Source: Aminipila butyrica (GTDB lineage: Bacteria; Bacillota; Clostridia; Peptostreptococcales; Anaerovoracaceae). Taken from it: a stretch of DNA of 64,000 nt. A program made the translations under genes and the position numbers. Under the pieces are notes generated by a model, which was not told the origin of the DNA, did no database searches, and saw only the letters and a list, made by a program, of their open reading frames with translations. Where the stretch lies: contig NZ_CP048649.1 in NCBI RefSeq assembly GCF_010669305.1, forward strand, positions 1,798,001 to 1,862,000, in the 5' to 3' direction. This document shows positions 52,643-61,463 of this stretch, in pieces; the first letter of the stretch is position 1; each line of letters begins with the position of its first letter.

Positions 52643-53535
52643 TTGATTTTTGAATTTGATTCTTGGATTTCAGCAGCTCGTTTCTTTAGCGGAACTTTCT
52701 TCATAGACTTAGAAGCGCAGGCATGGGCACATCGACCACAACGAATACATTCTAAATCATTGAGTCCTTGAGCGGGATTCACAGTCATTTTGCAGACAGC
52801 CTGACAGGCTCCGCAGTTTGTGCACCCATCTCCACAGGTTTTATATTTAATAAGTGAGACTGGATTGAACAAAGAGTAGATTGCACCGAGAGGGCAGATG
52901 TATTTGCAGAAGGGGCGATATATTACCAGACAAGCGACTATGGTTAGAACCAACAGCAGGTTCTTCCAGGCGTAAAGCCATCCTACGGTCTCTTGTAAAC
53001 CTTTGTTCGTTAAAACTAAAGGCCAACCGCCTTCTAACGTTCCGGCTGGGCAAATAAGCTTACAGAAATAAGGCGCACCCTGGCCAATGATATCTACTAC
53101 AAACAATGGCATGAGGATGACGAAAATGACTAAGACCACATATTTCACATATCTTAGCTGTCGGTCGCCTCTAAAAGTCCGTACTTTTTTGAAAAAAGGA
53201 ATCTTATATAACAACTCCTGAAAAAGGCCGAAAGGACACAGCCAACCACAGGCAAAACGCCCCATAAAGGCACCTACAGCGATTAGAAATCCCACTACAT
53301 AAAAAGAAAACTTAAATTCGTAGCTGCCGATGACGGCCTGCAGTGCTCCAATGGGGCAGGAGCCTATGGCTCCCGGGCAGGAATAGCAATTCAGCCCGGG
53401 AACGCAAACATTTTTTAATTTGCCTTGGTAAATCTTTCCCTGAACAAAGCCGATGAGAAAGCTATTGGTAATCAGTGCCCATAGCACCTGAACTTTAAAT
53501 CTAAAAAAATCATTATTTTTTCTTTTTTTATCCAA
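52633..53535 (-). CDS. Membrane polyferredoxin (NapH/CcoG-like 4Fe-4S protein)
   Basis: A 300-residue membrane protein with about five helices and cysteine motifs for several clusters: an N-terminal CVPGLNCYSCPG plus SCPIGALQ, CGWLCPFG, CKLICPAG and CKYICPLG in the membrane part, and two ferredoxin motifs at the C-terminus (CTNCGACQAVC and CIRCGRCAHAC). It likely passes electrons across the membrane to the thioredoxin-like lipoprotein encoded upstream. The TTG start lies inside the preceding 49-aa gene with GGAG upstream, so translation is coupled. Confidence 0.88.
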   Translation of the reverse strand: MDKKRKNNDFFRFKVQVLWALITNSFLIGFVQGKIYQGKLKNVCVPGLNCYSCPGAIGSCPIGALQAVIGSYEFKFSFYVVGFLIAVGAFMGRFACGWLCPFGLFQELLYKIPFFKKVRTFRGDRQLRYVKYVVLVIFVILMPLFVVDIIGQGAPYFCKLICPAGTLEGGWPLVLTNKGLQETVGWLYAWKNLLLVLTIVACLVIYRPFCKYICPLGAIYSLFNPVSLIKYKTCGDGCTNCGACQAVCKMTVNPAQGLNDLECIRCGRCAHACASKSMKKVPLKKRAAEIQESNSKINQL

Positions 53536-53677
53536 TGCCTATACACTCCAAACATATGTTAATAGCTTTTTCAAACAAAACAGCCGTTTCTCCACGAAAA
53601 ATTCCAAAGCCCATAAAGCAAAGGCCCATCAGTATAAGGAATACAGAAAAAAAAGTATGTTGTTTTCTTTTTAACAT
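53528..53677 (-). CDS. CD1871A-family small CXXC protein
   Basis: A 49-residue minus-strand frame shorter than usual ORF cut-offs. It has one membrane helix (SVFLILMGLCFMGFGIF), then RGETAVLFEKAINICLECIGIG, the CLEC motif and ending being the hallmark of the CD1871A-type family described by annotation pipelines. An AAAGGA site precedes the ATG and its end overlaps the polyferredoxin start by 8 bases. It is probably a small redox or structural partner in the tlpA operon. The opposite-strand frame over the same bases is a shadow. Confidence 0.85.
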   Translation of the reverse strand: MLKRKQHTFFSVFLILMGLCFMGFGIFRGETAVLFEKAINICLECIGIG

Positions 53678-53756
53678 AATATTAAAATCCTTTCTGTGCA
53701 CAAACGTTCTTATAGAATGGGCTTTTTCCTAACTTCTAGTACCGTCTGCGCAGCTG

Positions 53757-54377
53757 TCAGCTACCTAAGTTTTTCTGTTCCGTTTCGATAACCTTCAGCC
53801 ATTCGCTTTTGTTCCGCGACCCTAGATAGGTTTCTCCTACGATATTGCCATCTTTATCAACAAAGAACGTCTGAGGAACAGAGCTTATATCCTTTAAAAG
53901 GCCGGTCCGAAGTACATCGTCTGGTAGCAGTACCATGTATTCTGCTTTTGTGGATTCAATGATCTTATTTAATTTGTCCATTTTGCTGGAATCGATTTTT
54001 CCATCTTCATTAACATCTAGCACGATACCAATAACATTCACTTTTTTATCGGCCATTTCCTTGTATACTTCATTTAATTCCGGAATTTCCTCGATACAAG
54101 GGGAGCACCAGGTAGTGAAAACATTAACTAAAGTTAAATCATAGTTGCTAAAGATGTCCTTCGTTACTGTATTTCCAGCCAAGTCCTGGGCTTTGAAGTC
54201 ACCTACGGAGGTGGCAGTTTTAGACGCTACAGGCTGTATAGTATCTTGAACGCCCAGCGTGTTTGTGCCGCCATCTTTTTCTTTGTCCAGCTGCATATCG
54301 GTAGCAGGCTGGGAACACCCACTGAGCATAGACAAAGTCAATAGTGCGGCCAATCCTAATAAAAATAATCGTTTCAT
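53757..54377 (-). CDS. TlpA/ResA-like thioredoxin lipoprotein
   Basis: A 206-residue extracytoplasmic thiol-disulfide protein. The lipobox LSMLSGC ends at cysteine 17, followed by a disordered spacer and a TlpA thioredoxin domain with the WCSPC active site and a cis-proline segment SSVPQTFFVDKDGNIV. ATG 54377 lies nine bases from AAGGAG. With the CXXC peptide and polyferredoxin downstream it forms a likely membrane electron-transfer unit for reducing exported thiols. Confidence 0.9.
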   Translation of the reverse strand: MKRLFLLGLAALLTLSMLSGCSQPATDMQLDKEKDGGTNTLGVQDTIQPVASKTATSVGDFKAQDLAGNTVTKDIFSNYDLTLVNVFTTWCSPCIEEIPELNEVYKEMADKKVNVIGIVLDVNEDGKIDSSKMDKLNKIIESTKAEYMVLLPDDVLRTGLLKDISSVPQTFFVDKDGNIVGETYLGSRNKSEWLKVIETEQKNLGS

Positions 54378-54893
54378 GTGTTCATTCTCCTTCAAATCAT
54401 TTCAAATCGTTTTGGTTTGATTTATTTTGTCTGTTCATATATAACACATATGAGTACAAAGGGCTGTAAGGCTGACTAGTCGCCATGCGTATTAGACTTA
54501 GTATAAATATATATGAACATTGTACTAAATTGGACCTTCATATGAAAGGTTTTGTTGTTAGTATTTGATAAAAATAAGGATTTAAAGGTTTTTTAATAAA
54601 ATAAAAATAGTAATATCTGACACCGGAGAGAAGCTTGAAAAGAAGGTCGTTATATATTTATTGCTACAAAGAAAAATGATATGAATTTAATTATTGTTTA
54701 AATATCACATTGACATTTATCAATATGGTGCATATAATGTGTGTACGATACATTGATGATTATCTATGTATATTGAAAACTAGATAGAACTAAAGTGTTA
54801 CCTGGTGATTTTTAAGTATGTATTGAAGGAATAACTTATTAAAATCAGTTGACATTGTTAAGCGTATTAAAAGATTATTTTGGAGGTAGATTC
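54378..54893. other. Divergent intergenic region between tlpA and arsR
   Basis: About 515 AT-rich bases. It contains an 11-bp inverted repeat, GTTCATATATA (54433-54443) with TATATATGAAC (54508-54518), near the expected tlpA promoter, the short repeat TCAAA/TTTGA next to the tlpA start, and the arsR promoter and operators at its right end. I see no gene between 54540 and 54700. The base composition changes noticeably here relative to the left 54 kb. Confidence 0.6.
54710..54738 (+). promoter_or_regulatory. Promoter and probable ArsR operator
   Basis: TTGACA at 54710-54715, 17-base spacer, perfect TATAAT at 54733-54738. ATTGA-N6-TCAAT overlaps the -35, and ATACAT/ATGTAT arms flank a second dyad shortly downstream, both plausible ArsR sites. 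Confidence 0.75.
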
Positions 54894-55196
54894 TTGGCGA
54901 TTGATTACAAAAGATATGCATTAATGATGAAAGCATTGGGGGATGAAACAAGATTGAAAATCTTTTATATGCTTACAAAAGGCGAACTGTGTGCTTGTAA
55001 TGTTCTTGAAGAATTTAATATTACCCAGCCGACATTATCCTATCATATGAAAATCCTCTGTGATTGTGGATTGGTCAACGGAAGACGCGATGGAATATGG
55101 ATGAAATACACTATTAATAAAGAAGCTTATTATTATTTAAAAGACTTTATAGATAATGTAAATCCATCTAACTTTGATATTTGCTCTAATTGTTAA
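54894..55196 (+). CDS. arsR: ArsR-family metalloregulator
   Basis: A 100-residue winged-helix repressor released by As(III)/Sb(III). The sensor pair C33 and C35 lies in ELCACNVLEEF at the start of the recognition region, followed by TQPTLSYHMKIL. The C-terminal CSNC adds two cysteines that may also bind. TTG 54894 is used, seven bases from GGAGGT; the frame from 54849 adds non-family residues. It leads arsD and arsA. Confidence 0.93.
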   Translation: MAIDYKRYALMMKALGDETRLKIFYMLTKGELCACNVLEEFNITQPTLSYHMKILCDCGLVNGRRDGIWMKYTINKEAYYYLKDFIDNVNPSNFDICSNC

Positions 55197-55253
55197 ATTT
55201 GAAAAGAATGTCAGAGAATTAAAAGAAAAGATGATAAAAAAGGAGATAGAATT

Positions 55254-55625
55254 ATGAAAAAGATGATTATTTTTGATCCTGCTATGTGCTGTTCCACCGG
55301 GGTTTGTGGCCCAAGTGTTAATCCAGAATTACTTCGAGTAGCAACTACTTTAAATAAACTAAATAATAAAGGGATTATCGTTGATCGATATAATTTAGCA
55401 AGTAGCCCTCAGGCATTTGTAGATAATAGCACAATAAATACCTTAATAAATAGTGAAGGTATAGATATACTTCCAGTGACAATTTTAGATAATGAAGTAG
55501 TTAAAATTAAAGAATATCCTTCAAATAACGAATTTTGTGAAATGCTAGAACTTCCATTAGATACACTAAAGTCTACCGTAAAGGCTAAACCAGGCTGTGG
55601 ATGTAAGGGAGGATGCTGTCAATGA
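55254..55625 (+). CDS. arsD: Arsenite metallochaperone ArsD
   Basis: A 123-residue chaperone that hands As(III) to ArsA. The essential C12, C13 and C18 are exactly placed in AMCCSTGVC, and extra vicinal cysteine pairs lie in the tail (CGCKGGCC). AAAAAGGAG precedes the ATG. Stop and arsA start overlap as ATGA. Confidence 0.96.
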   Translation: MKKMIIFDPAMCCSTGVCGPSVNPELLRVATTLNKLNNKGIIVDRYNLASSPQAFVDNSTINTLINSEGIDILPVTILDNEVVKIKEYPSNNEFCEMLELPLDTLKSTVKAKPGCGCKGGCCQ

Positions 55626-57361
55626 TCTTTGATCCTAACAAAATAAATTTAACTAAATATTTATTTTTTACTGGAAAAGGTGGAGTAGGGAAGACCTCTA
55701 CAGCTTGTGCGACGGCTATCGCTTTAGCAGATCAGGGAAAACGTATCATGCTAGTGAGTACAGATCCAGCCTCAAATCTGCAAGATGTTTTTAATACTGA
55801 GTTAAACAATAAAGGGGTTCCGATAAAAGGAGTTCGCAATCTAGTAGTTGCAAACTTTAACCCTGAAGATGCAGCTAATGAATATAAGGAAAGCGTTATA
55901 GGCCCTTTTAGAGGTAAGCTCCCCGAGGTGGTTATAAAGAATATGGAGGAACAACTTTCTGGTTCTTGTACGGTCGAAATAGCAGCCTTTAACGAATTCT
56001 CAACTTTTATTACTGATGAAAAGGTAAAACGCGATTTCGATCACGTTATATTTGATACAGCACCGACGGGCCATACGCTTCGAATGCTACAACTCCCTTC
56101 CGCTTGGAGTAGCTTTATTAGTAAAAGTACTCATGGAGCATCTTGTTTAGGTCAATTGGCAGGGCTTGAAGAGAAAAAGGAAGTCTATAAAAATGCTGTT
56201 AAAATACTTGGTGATAAGAACTTGACTACGTTAATATTAGTTTCAAGGCCAGAGAATGCCCCGTTAAAAGAAGCTGAGAGAGCTTCGAAAGAATTACAGG
56301 ATATTGGAGTTCACAACCAAATTCTCGTTATTAATGGGATGCTTAAAGAAGCTAACGATAGCTTATCTCAAGATATATTTCATAAACAACAAAGAGCGCT
56401 ACAAGATATACCAGAACATTTAAGAGACTTAACTTCTTTTGAGATTCCCTTAAGACCTTATAACGTAACAGGGCTTGAAAATGTAAGAGCATTTTTTAAG
56501 GAAGACAATATTAAATGCAGTAGTGAAAAATTGCAAGTTAATGAAATACCTATGCTAAAAACAGTTGTAGAAGATTTATATACATCTAAAAAAAAGGTTA
56601 TTTTTACAATGGGTAAGGGCGGTGTTGGCAAAACAACAATAGCCGCGGCTATTGCTTTAGGATTAGCAAATAAAGGGGTGAAAGTACATCTTACCACTAC
56701 TGACCCCGCAGATCATTTAAAACTTGTTTTGGATGAAAGCTATGGCATTACTTTAAGTAACATAGATGAGAAAAAGGAACTAGATAAGTATAAAGAAGAA
56801 GTTTTATCAAAAGCAAGAGAAATGATGAGTGAAGAAGATCTTGAATATGTGGAAGAAGATCTGAGATCTCCTTGTACACAAGAAATTGCTGTTTTTAGAG
56901 CTTTTGCAGAAATCGTTGAGAAGTCAGAAAATGAAATTGTTGTTATAGATACCGCACCAACAGGGCATACGCTATTATTATTAGATTCTACAGAAAGTTA
57001 TAATAGAGAGATACAGCGAGCCCAGGGAGATATACCGGAATCGATTAAAAAGCTTCTGCCAAAGCTCAGAAATGAGCGGGAGACAGAGGTAGTCATTGTA
57101 ACCTTGGCAGAAACGACACCAGTTTATGAAGCTAAACGGCTAGATGAGGACTTAGAACGTGCTGGAATAAAGAGTAAGTGGTGGGTTATTAATGCAAGTT
57201 TATTTGCCACAGATACTACGAATGAGATTCTAAAAGCCAAAGCAAGTCATGAAATAACCTGGATAAATAAAGTTAGTGAAATTTCTAACGGCAGTTTTGC
57301 AGTTGTTTCGTGGAAAAGTGAAGAAATTAAAGATGAGAAGCTTTTAGCTTTATTAAAATAG
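55622..57361 (+). CDS. arsA: Arsenite-activated ATPase ArsA
   Basis: A 579-residue two-domain ATPase that energises an arsenite pump. P-loops GKGGVGKTS (residues 18-26) and GKGGVGKTT (about 330-338), two DTAPTGHTL signal motifs, and the three metal-site cysteines in SGSCTVEIA, GASCLGQ and RSPCTQEIA are all intact. ATG 55622 is nine bases from AAGGGAGG. No arsB or acr3 follows; the operon ends here in a non-coding stretch. Confidence 0.96.
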   Translation: MIFDPNKINLTKYLFFTGKGGVGKTSTACATAIALADQGKRIMLVSTDPASNLQDVFNTELNNKGVPIKGVRNLVVANFNPEDAANEYKESVIGPFRGKLPEVVIKNMEEQLSGSCTVEIAAFNEFSTFITDEKVKRDFDHVIFDTAPTGHTLRMLQLPSAWSSFISKSTHGASCLGQLAGLEEKKEVYKNAVKILGDKNLTTLILVSRPENAPLKEAERASKELQDIGVHNQILVINGMLKEANDSLSQDIFHKQQRALQDIPEHLRDLTSFEIPLRPYNVTGLENVRAFFKEDNIKCSSEKLQVNEIPMLKTVVEDLYTSKKKVIFTMGKGGVGKTTIAAAIALGLANKGVKVHLTTTDPADHLKLVLDESYGITLSNIDEKKELDKYKEEVLSKAREMMSEEDLEYVEEDLRSPCTQEIAVFRAFAEIVEKSENEIVVIDTAPTGHTLLLLDSTESYNREIQRAQGDIPESIKKLLPKLRNERETEVVIVTLAETTPVYEAKRLDEDLERAGIKSKWWVINASLFATDTTNEILKAKASHEITWINKVSEISNGSFAVVSWKSEEIKDEKLLALLK

Positions 57362-57455
57362 AAAAGATGGTCTTTGAAAATACCCCTTATTAAAGAATTT
57401 CAGTTGACAGAACCTATGAGCATAAGTTTAAATAACGGTTGTTTGTCTATTAACT

Positions 57456-57501
57456 CCACACAACTATTCCTAAAATTAATATTTTAGGAATAGTTGTGTG
57501 G
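57456..57501. repeat. 21-bp perfect palindrome with TAAT loop
   Basis: Bases 57456-57476 are exactly complementary to 57481-57501 around a 4-base loop. No T-run follows on either strand, so it is not a textbook terminator. It lies 95 bases after arsA and 40 bases before the convergent zinc-ribbon gene, at the edge of the orphan gene block. Confidence 0.9.
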
Positions 57502-57540
57502 CGCAATTTGGGTTTATATTAGTACTTTTATAAATTATCA

Positions 57541-58008
57541 TTAATTTCTATACTTCACTCGTACTCGCCCTTTACATATTGTACACGAATTCCTATTACG
57601 CAAATAATCTTTTATGCGCCTATTAATCGGGTATATATAAGTTTTATTACATATAGGACAAATCCACCAAGCTCTTTTTTTAGATGCTGGCAATTCATAC
57701 CTTGGATTCATGCGTAAAGTGTTATTCTGAAACTTCCATTCTCTATCTATAAGTTCTGTATATAATGCTTTTAATGATGTTTTTTCCGGTATCGCAATCT
57801 TTCCACTATAGTATGGACAGGAAGCTTGTTTATGAAATCTTGCAAATGGACTTGCAATAAAGATATCTCCACAGTCTTCGCATTTCCAACTGATAGTAGC
57901 CTGCATCTCTACAGATAAATAGTCCTTATCATAAATAGCTTCTTTATACAGCTTCTCTGAATATTGCATGTCAAATCTGCTATTATTGAAACCTACACTA
58001 AACATCAA
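57541..58008 (-). CDS. Double zinc-ribbon (DUF4379-like) protein
   Basis: A 155-residue protein with two repeats of the treble-clef-like zinc-ribbon pattern (W-x-C-x2-C ... R ... C-x2-C). The second is intact (WWICPICNKTYIYP with NSCTICKG); in the first (WKCEDCGDIF with SCPYYSGK) the last cysteine is tyrosine. Such modules occur in defence and mobile-element proteins and are usually part of longer chains, so this may be a remnant. The start has no strong ribosome site. Confidence 0.6.
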   Translation of the reverse strand: MMFSVGFNNSRFDMQYSEKLYKEAIYDKDYLSVEMQATISWKCEDCGDIFIASPFARFHKQASCPYYSGKIAIPEKTSLKALYTELIDREWKFQNNTLRMNPRYELPASKKRAWWICPICNKTYIYPINRRIKDYLRNRNSCTICKGRVRVKYRN

Positions 58009-58032
58009 ATCCCAATTTAGCTTTTTGTATTT

Positions 58033-58371
58033 TTAATCCAAATCATATTCATAAATTGGATTTATAAGTTTTAATATTGATACAATAGCATTATTATACC
58101 CTGACATTTTTTCTATCTCTTTTTCATCTGAAATTTCTTCCTTTTCAAACTGTATTCCGATTTTTTTAACTACTTCAAGGTATTTGCTTACAAATTCATC
58201 TTCACCCATTATTTTAATATCTACTAACATTTCGTTATAAGCTAACCGTTCACCCTCATCATTTTTTTTAGATTCTATTTTATCAAATATACTGTTGGTA
58301 ATTGTAAATTGTATTTTTCTCTCAATGATATCTGCTATGCTGAACTGGATTATTTTTTTATCATTTAACAT
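58033..58371 (-). CDS. Unknown 112-residue protein
   Basis: I do not recognise this protein. It is acidic and lysine-rich, with an N-terminal beta-like segment (IIQFSIADIIERKIQFTITN) and helical remainder, no membrane segment or metal motif. AAAGGAGAG precedes the ATG, supporting expression. It is 24 bases upstream of the zinc-ribbon gene in transcription order. Confidence 0.5.
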   Translation of the reverse strand: MLNDKKIIQFSIADIIERKIQFTITNSIFDKIESKKNDEGERLAYNEMLVDIKIMGEDEFVSKYLEVVKKIGIQFEKEEISDEKEIEKMSGYNNAIVSILKLINPIYEYDLD

Positions 58372-58550
58372 AAATGTACTTCTCTCCTTTATTCAAATTT
58401 ATTTTAATATCCTTTCGCTAAATTAAATACAGATGAAAACTGATTCCCTTCTGCATTTAAACATAATGGGAAGTTTACAAATACGTATTCTCACATTACT
58501 GAAGATCAACGACTTAACTATTTCAATAACCTTTTAATAGCCTAAATGGC

Positions 58551-59066
58551 TTATATATAGGTGAAATAGTCTGTACTAATTATTCCCTTATTAATTTCTA
58601 ATGAGATTACATCTTCATATTCGGCTTTCTTTTGAAAATCAAAATTTGATACCAAAGTTCCCAAATCTAAACCTGTAAGTTTTCTAAGATAGACTATGTT
58701 TGTTCCCTTATTTAACATATTTAAAATTGCTGTTATTTTATAACTTTCAGGTGGATATATGTATTTATCTTTCTTGCCCCCAGGCTTTTGCTTTAACATT
58801 TCGTTTATACCAAGCTCGGCATATGTTTTAAGAAACGATGAACTTACCATAGAAGCAACTATATTTTTCCTCTCTTTTACTACATCATATAAAAAATGAA
58901 ACAACTTATCATTTTCTGAATATATCTTACTATATTCTTTTTCTGCAAAATCAATAGTTTCTATTATTTCATTTCTAAGGCTATTAGGTACTTTAATAGT
59001 TATTCCATTATACTCTATGTTTCTAGTAACACCATCTTTGATATTGTACACCTGAAGTTCGAGCAT
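58551..59066 (-). CDS. Unknown 171-residue protein
   Basis: Not recognised. It is soluble. Residues about 110-150 (ITAILNMLNKGTNIVYLRKLTG) look helix-turn-helix-like, which could suggest DNA binding, but this is weak. The 215-base region that follows on the plus map (59067-59281) holds the out-of-frame tail of the next gene and nothing else I can name. Confidence 0.45.
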   Translation of the reverse strand: MLELQVYNIKDGVTRNIEYNGITIKVPNSLRNEIIETIDFAEKEYSKIYSENDKLFHFLYDVVKERKNIVASMVSSSFLKTYAELGINEMLKQKPGGKKDKYIYPPESYKITAILNMLNKGTNIVYLRKLTGLDLGTLVSNFDFQKKAEYEDVISLEINKGIISTDYFTYI

Positions 59067-59213
59067 CTCATTTGGCTTTAATACTTATTTGTTGGAACTT
59101 CTTATAATTGCTACAACCTCTTTGTCCGTCATAAACATTAGGTGAATCTTTAACAGTAGTAAGTTTAATATCAACGTGCTAATTAATGAATTATGGATGG
59201 CTTTATTCTTTAA

Positions 59214-60385
59214 TTAAAAGCGCTTATTTCGTTTCCATTCATTAATTGTCCATATAATACCGAATACTAAGAAGATAAAAACTACCATTGGAAAACTATA
59301 TCTAATATGTACAGTAACACATTGAGTAGCACGCCATTTCTGCTTCTCTTTGACTCATTTTCAGCCGCCATATATGAAACTTTTAGCTTCGTTGCCTCTT
59401 TATGGTGCTGAAATGAGTTGGTATTATATATATAGCTAAGTAAATTATGGGTTTCTATTGGAACGTGTGGAGCAAAAAACAGATTTTCCAAATACAAATC
59501 ATTGCGAATAACTTCGTTCATATCTTTGGTTATTTCCAGATTAATGATTTGTGACAAATATATGGTTAGTTTAATAGCCTCAAGTATAATTCCGTTGTAT
59601 AGAGGAATATCAACATCATCTGGATTGTAGTTTGTAATAACGCTTGCACCATCTTGCGGATAGTACTGATAGGTTTCTGTGGTGCTAATGTTTTCGAGTG
59701 GTGATGGCAATTCTCTTGTGCCGATTAGATTGCAAAAATAATCTGAAACATCGTTAATTTCATTTGATAACACGAGTGTATTATGAATAAAAGAATAATC
59801 CTCCGGCACAAATTTTTCTCCGATTATTTCGGAAAAGAAGCTGCTGACATTATTATATATTATCTCTGATATTTTATCGTTGGAGGGCGTTGTGCTTTCT
59901 TGCCCAAAGTATTGATATCCATTAATGGTCAATAGATTATAGTTGCCCTTCTTACCGAAAACATCATCTTTTTTTAGTGTACTCCCTGTTTCAAAATCAA
60001 TGACCTCAAAAGTTATTATTAAAGTTCTATTCACTGAAAATATAACAGGATCAATTTTAAAGTATAATGAATCCGCTAAAACGGATTGAGCGTGGAGCAG
60101 TTTAATGCAAAATCCCGTACGCTCTATTATTTCATCAAAGTCATCTAGTGTATGCTTTTTTTTGATGGGTTCAAATGAAAAGGCGGTATTTTGTTGAATA
60201 TAGTCACATTTCGCACTTAATTTTAACGTTCCTTTGGATGATATAAGTTTGTCATCCATCAACATATAGGTCAGATTATGTTTATCCAATAATGTATCTA
60301 AGTCTGGTTTTTGCTTAAATGATAGTTTGGATTTAGAATATTTTGTTGTTTCGTATGCACTCATAAAGACAATTGTGTCGCTCAC
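59214..60385 (-). pseudogene. Tail-anchored membrane protein with apparent frameshift
   Basis: The main frame (59282-60385, GTG start eight bases from GAGGGGG) encodes 367 residues of an unrecognised soluble alpha/beta protein. It ends IVFQW, but a second frame overlapping its end continues with RYSFPMVVFIFLVFGIIWTI then NEWKRNKRF to a stop at 59214-59216. That is a convincing transmembrane helix with a positive tail, preceded in the main frame by KRSRNGVLLNV, as if a single-base change near 59300-59325 has cut the anchor off. Alternatives are programmed frameshifting, or that the intact protein simply lacks the tail. Confidence 0.5.
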
Positions 60386-60488
60386 CGAAACACCCCCTCA
60401 TTATTTTTCTTAAAGTGTATATAATATGAATTTCCCATTATTGCTATTAAGCTCACATAAAATCAATGAACAAGTGACTTGCACGTTT

Positions 60489-60534
60489 CTACAATATCCA
60501 CAATTATTATATATGATTAAGTAAATAATTTCCA
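60489..60534 (-). repeat. Promoter-like 46-bp module, copy 1
   Basis: 37 of 46 positions match copy 2 at 62853-62898 without gaps. On the minus strand it reads with a TATAAT about 17 bases after a TGGAAA, pointing toward the gene that starts at 60385. Confidence 0.6.
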
Positions 60535-60616
60535 CTTATTCAAAATGTTTTTATTGAAAATTAAAAAGTATATACAAATGGATAAAAAAATGAATCTAAA
60601 TTGTAAATCCCTGTAC

Positions 60617-60692
60617 AAAAAAGCACTAAACCCAACTCCCCTTACAATTACTTTATCGTAAGGATATTTGAGTTTAGTACTGAAACTTTAGG
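60617..60692 (-). repeat. Inverted-repeat element, copy A
   Basis: Arms 60622-60643 and 60660-60681 pair imperfectly. On the minus strand the hairpin is followed by TTTTTT and lies 20 bases after the GIY-YIG stop codon. It closely matches copy B in sequence and layout. Confidence 0.75.
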
Positions 60693-60712
60693 TTATTTAC
60701 ACTTCCTCTTTG

Positions 60713-61093
60713 CTAATTATCGTTATAGCCGTTCTTAATTGTATTAAAACACATCTTCCAGTACTGTTCTCTTTCCAGTATTTTTTTTGGGTCATAAGAT
60801 AATCCAAAATATTCTATAAGTGTGTATGTGAAGTACTCTTCAAAGTATTCGGATCCTTTTTCATTGTAAAGAGCAATCAACTTTTTATTACAACCGTGCT
60901 TGGAATCCAAATAATTGCCCCAGCGTTGTGCAACACCTTCTTCACCTGTTGCCGACCCAATATATAGTTTTCCATTCTTCGTATCCGTCAAGCAATAAAT
61001 CCCGGTTACCTTTTTCATCGCCTCGTAATAGTTAGGCATAATTTTTCCGTTGAAAACATCCTCTAATTTTCTAAATGGCAACTGAAAAAGCAA
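60713..61093 (-). pseudogene. GIY-YIG nuclease-domain protein, N-terminally truncated
   Basis: The 126 residues contain a complete GIY-YIG core: GIYCLTD, KLYIGSATG, the RWGNYL arginine region, the glutamate helix (LEREQYWK) and the NGYNDN ending. Related proteins have an additional N-terminal domain of about 100 residues; here an in-frame TAA lies a few codons upstream and the only long start is a TTG without a ribosome site. It is either a truncated remnant or a minimal nuclease from an internal ATG (MPNYYEAM). Confidence 0.6.
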
Positions 61094-61459
61094 TGTAAGA
61101 TAGTATTACTAACTTCTGATAATTGATATAATCATTATATAACGCCGACTTTTTTGTCGCATTTATAACTAAAAATAGCCGTTACTATTAATTAATCTAA
61201 TATAACAATACTTCAAGATATCACATATTTCAACAAATTAATAACTAAGTCGTAAATTAGATACAATTTATTTATCGATTTTGATCTCAAGCAATGCTTG
61301 ATTTAAGTAAAATATTAATTATTCTTAAAGTTCTTCAAAAAAGTACTAAATTCTATCACTAAATCTATGATAAAGTACGACTAAATGAAAAAAGTACTAA
61401 ACTCGAATAACCTTGCAATCACTTTATTGTAAGGTTATTTTAATTTAGTACTAAAACTT
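61094..61459. other. 366-base gap with repeat copies
   Basis: Very AT-rich. It contains a partial left end of the repeat at 61337-61350 (AAAAAAGTACTAAA) and most of copy B (61388-61463). No supported gene. Confidence 0.6.
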
Positions 61460-61463
61460 TCAG
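61388..61463 (-). repeat. Inverted-repeat element, copy B
   Basis: Arms 61393-61414 and 61431-61452 pair at 19 of 22 positions, with a further TTGCAAT/ATTGTAA stem inside. On the minus strand it begins at the barstar-like stop codon and ends in TTTTTT. Confidence 0.8.

Larger units (their letters stand above)
60386..60712. other. 327-base gap: promoter module and repeat copy A
   Basis: Upstream of the frameshifted gene, 60489-60534 is a promoter-like module shared with 62853-62898. The right half holds repeat copy A (60617-60692). No open frame with a ribosome site was found. Confidence 0.6.

Noticed and set aside
53535..53732. Plus-strand 65-residue frame opposite the redox operon
   Set aside because: It is the shadow of the minus-strand CD1871A-type gene, which has a ribosome site and a recognisable ending.
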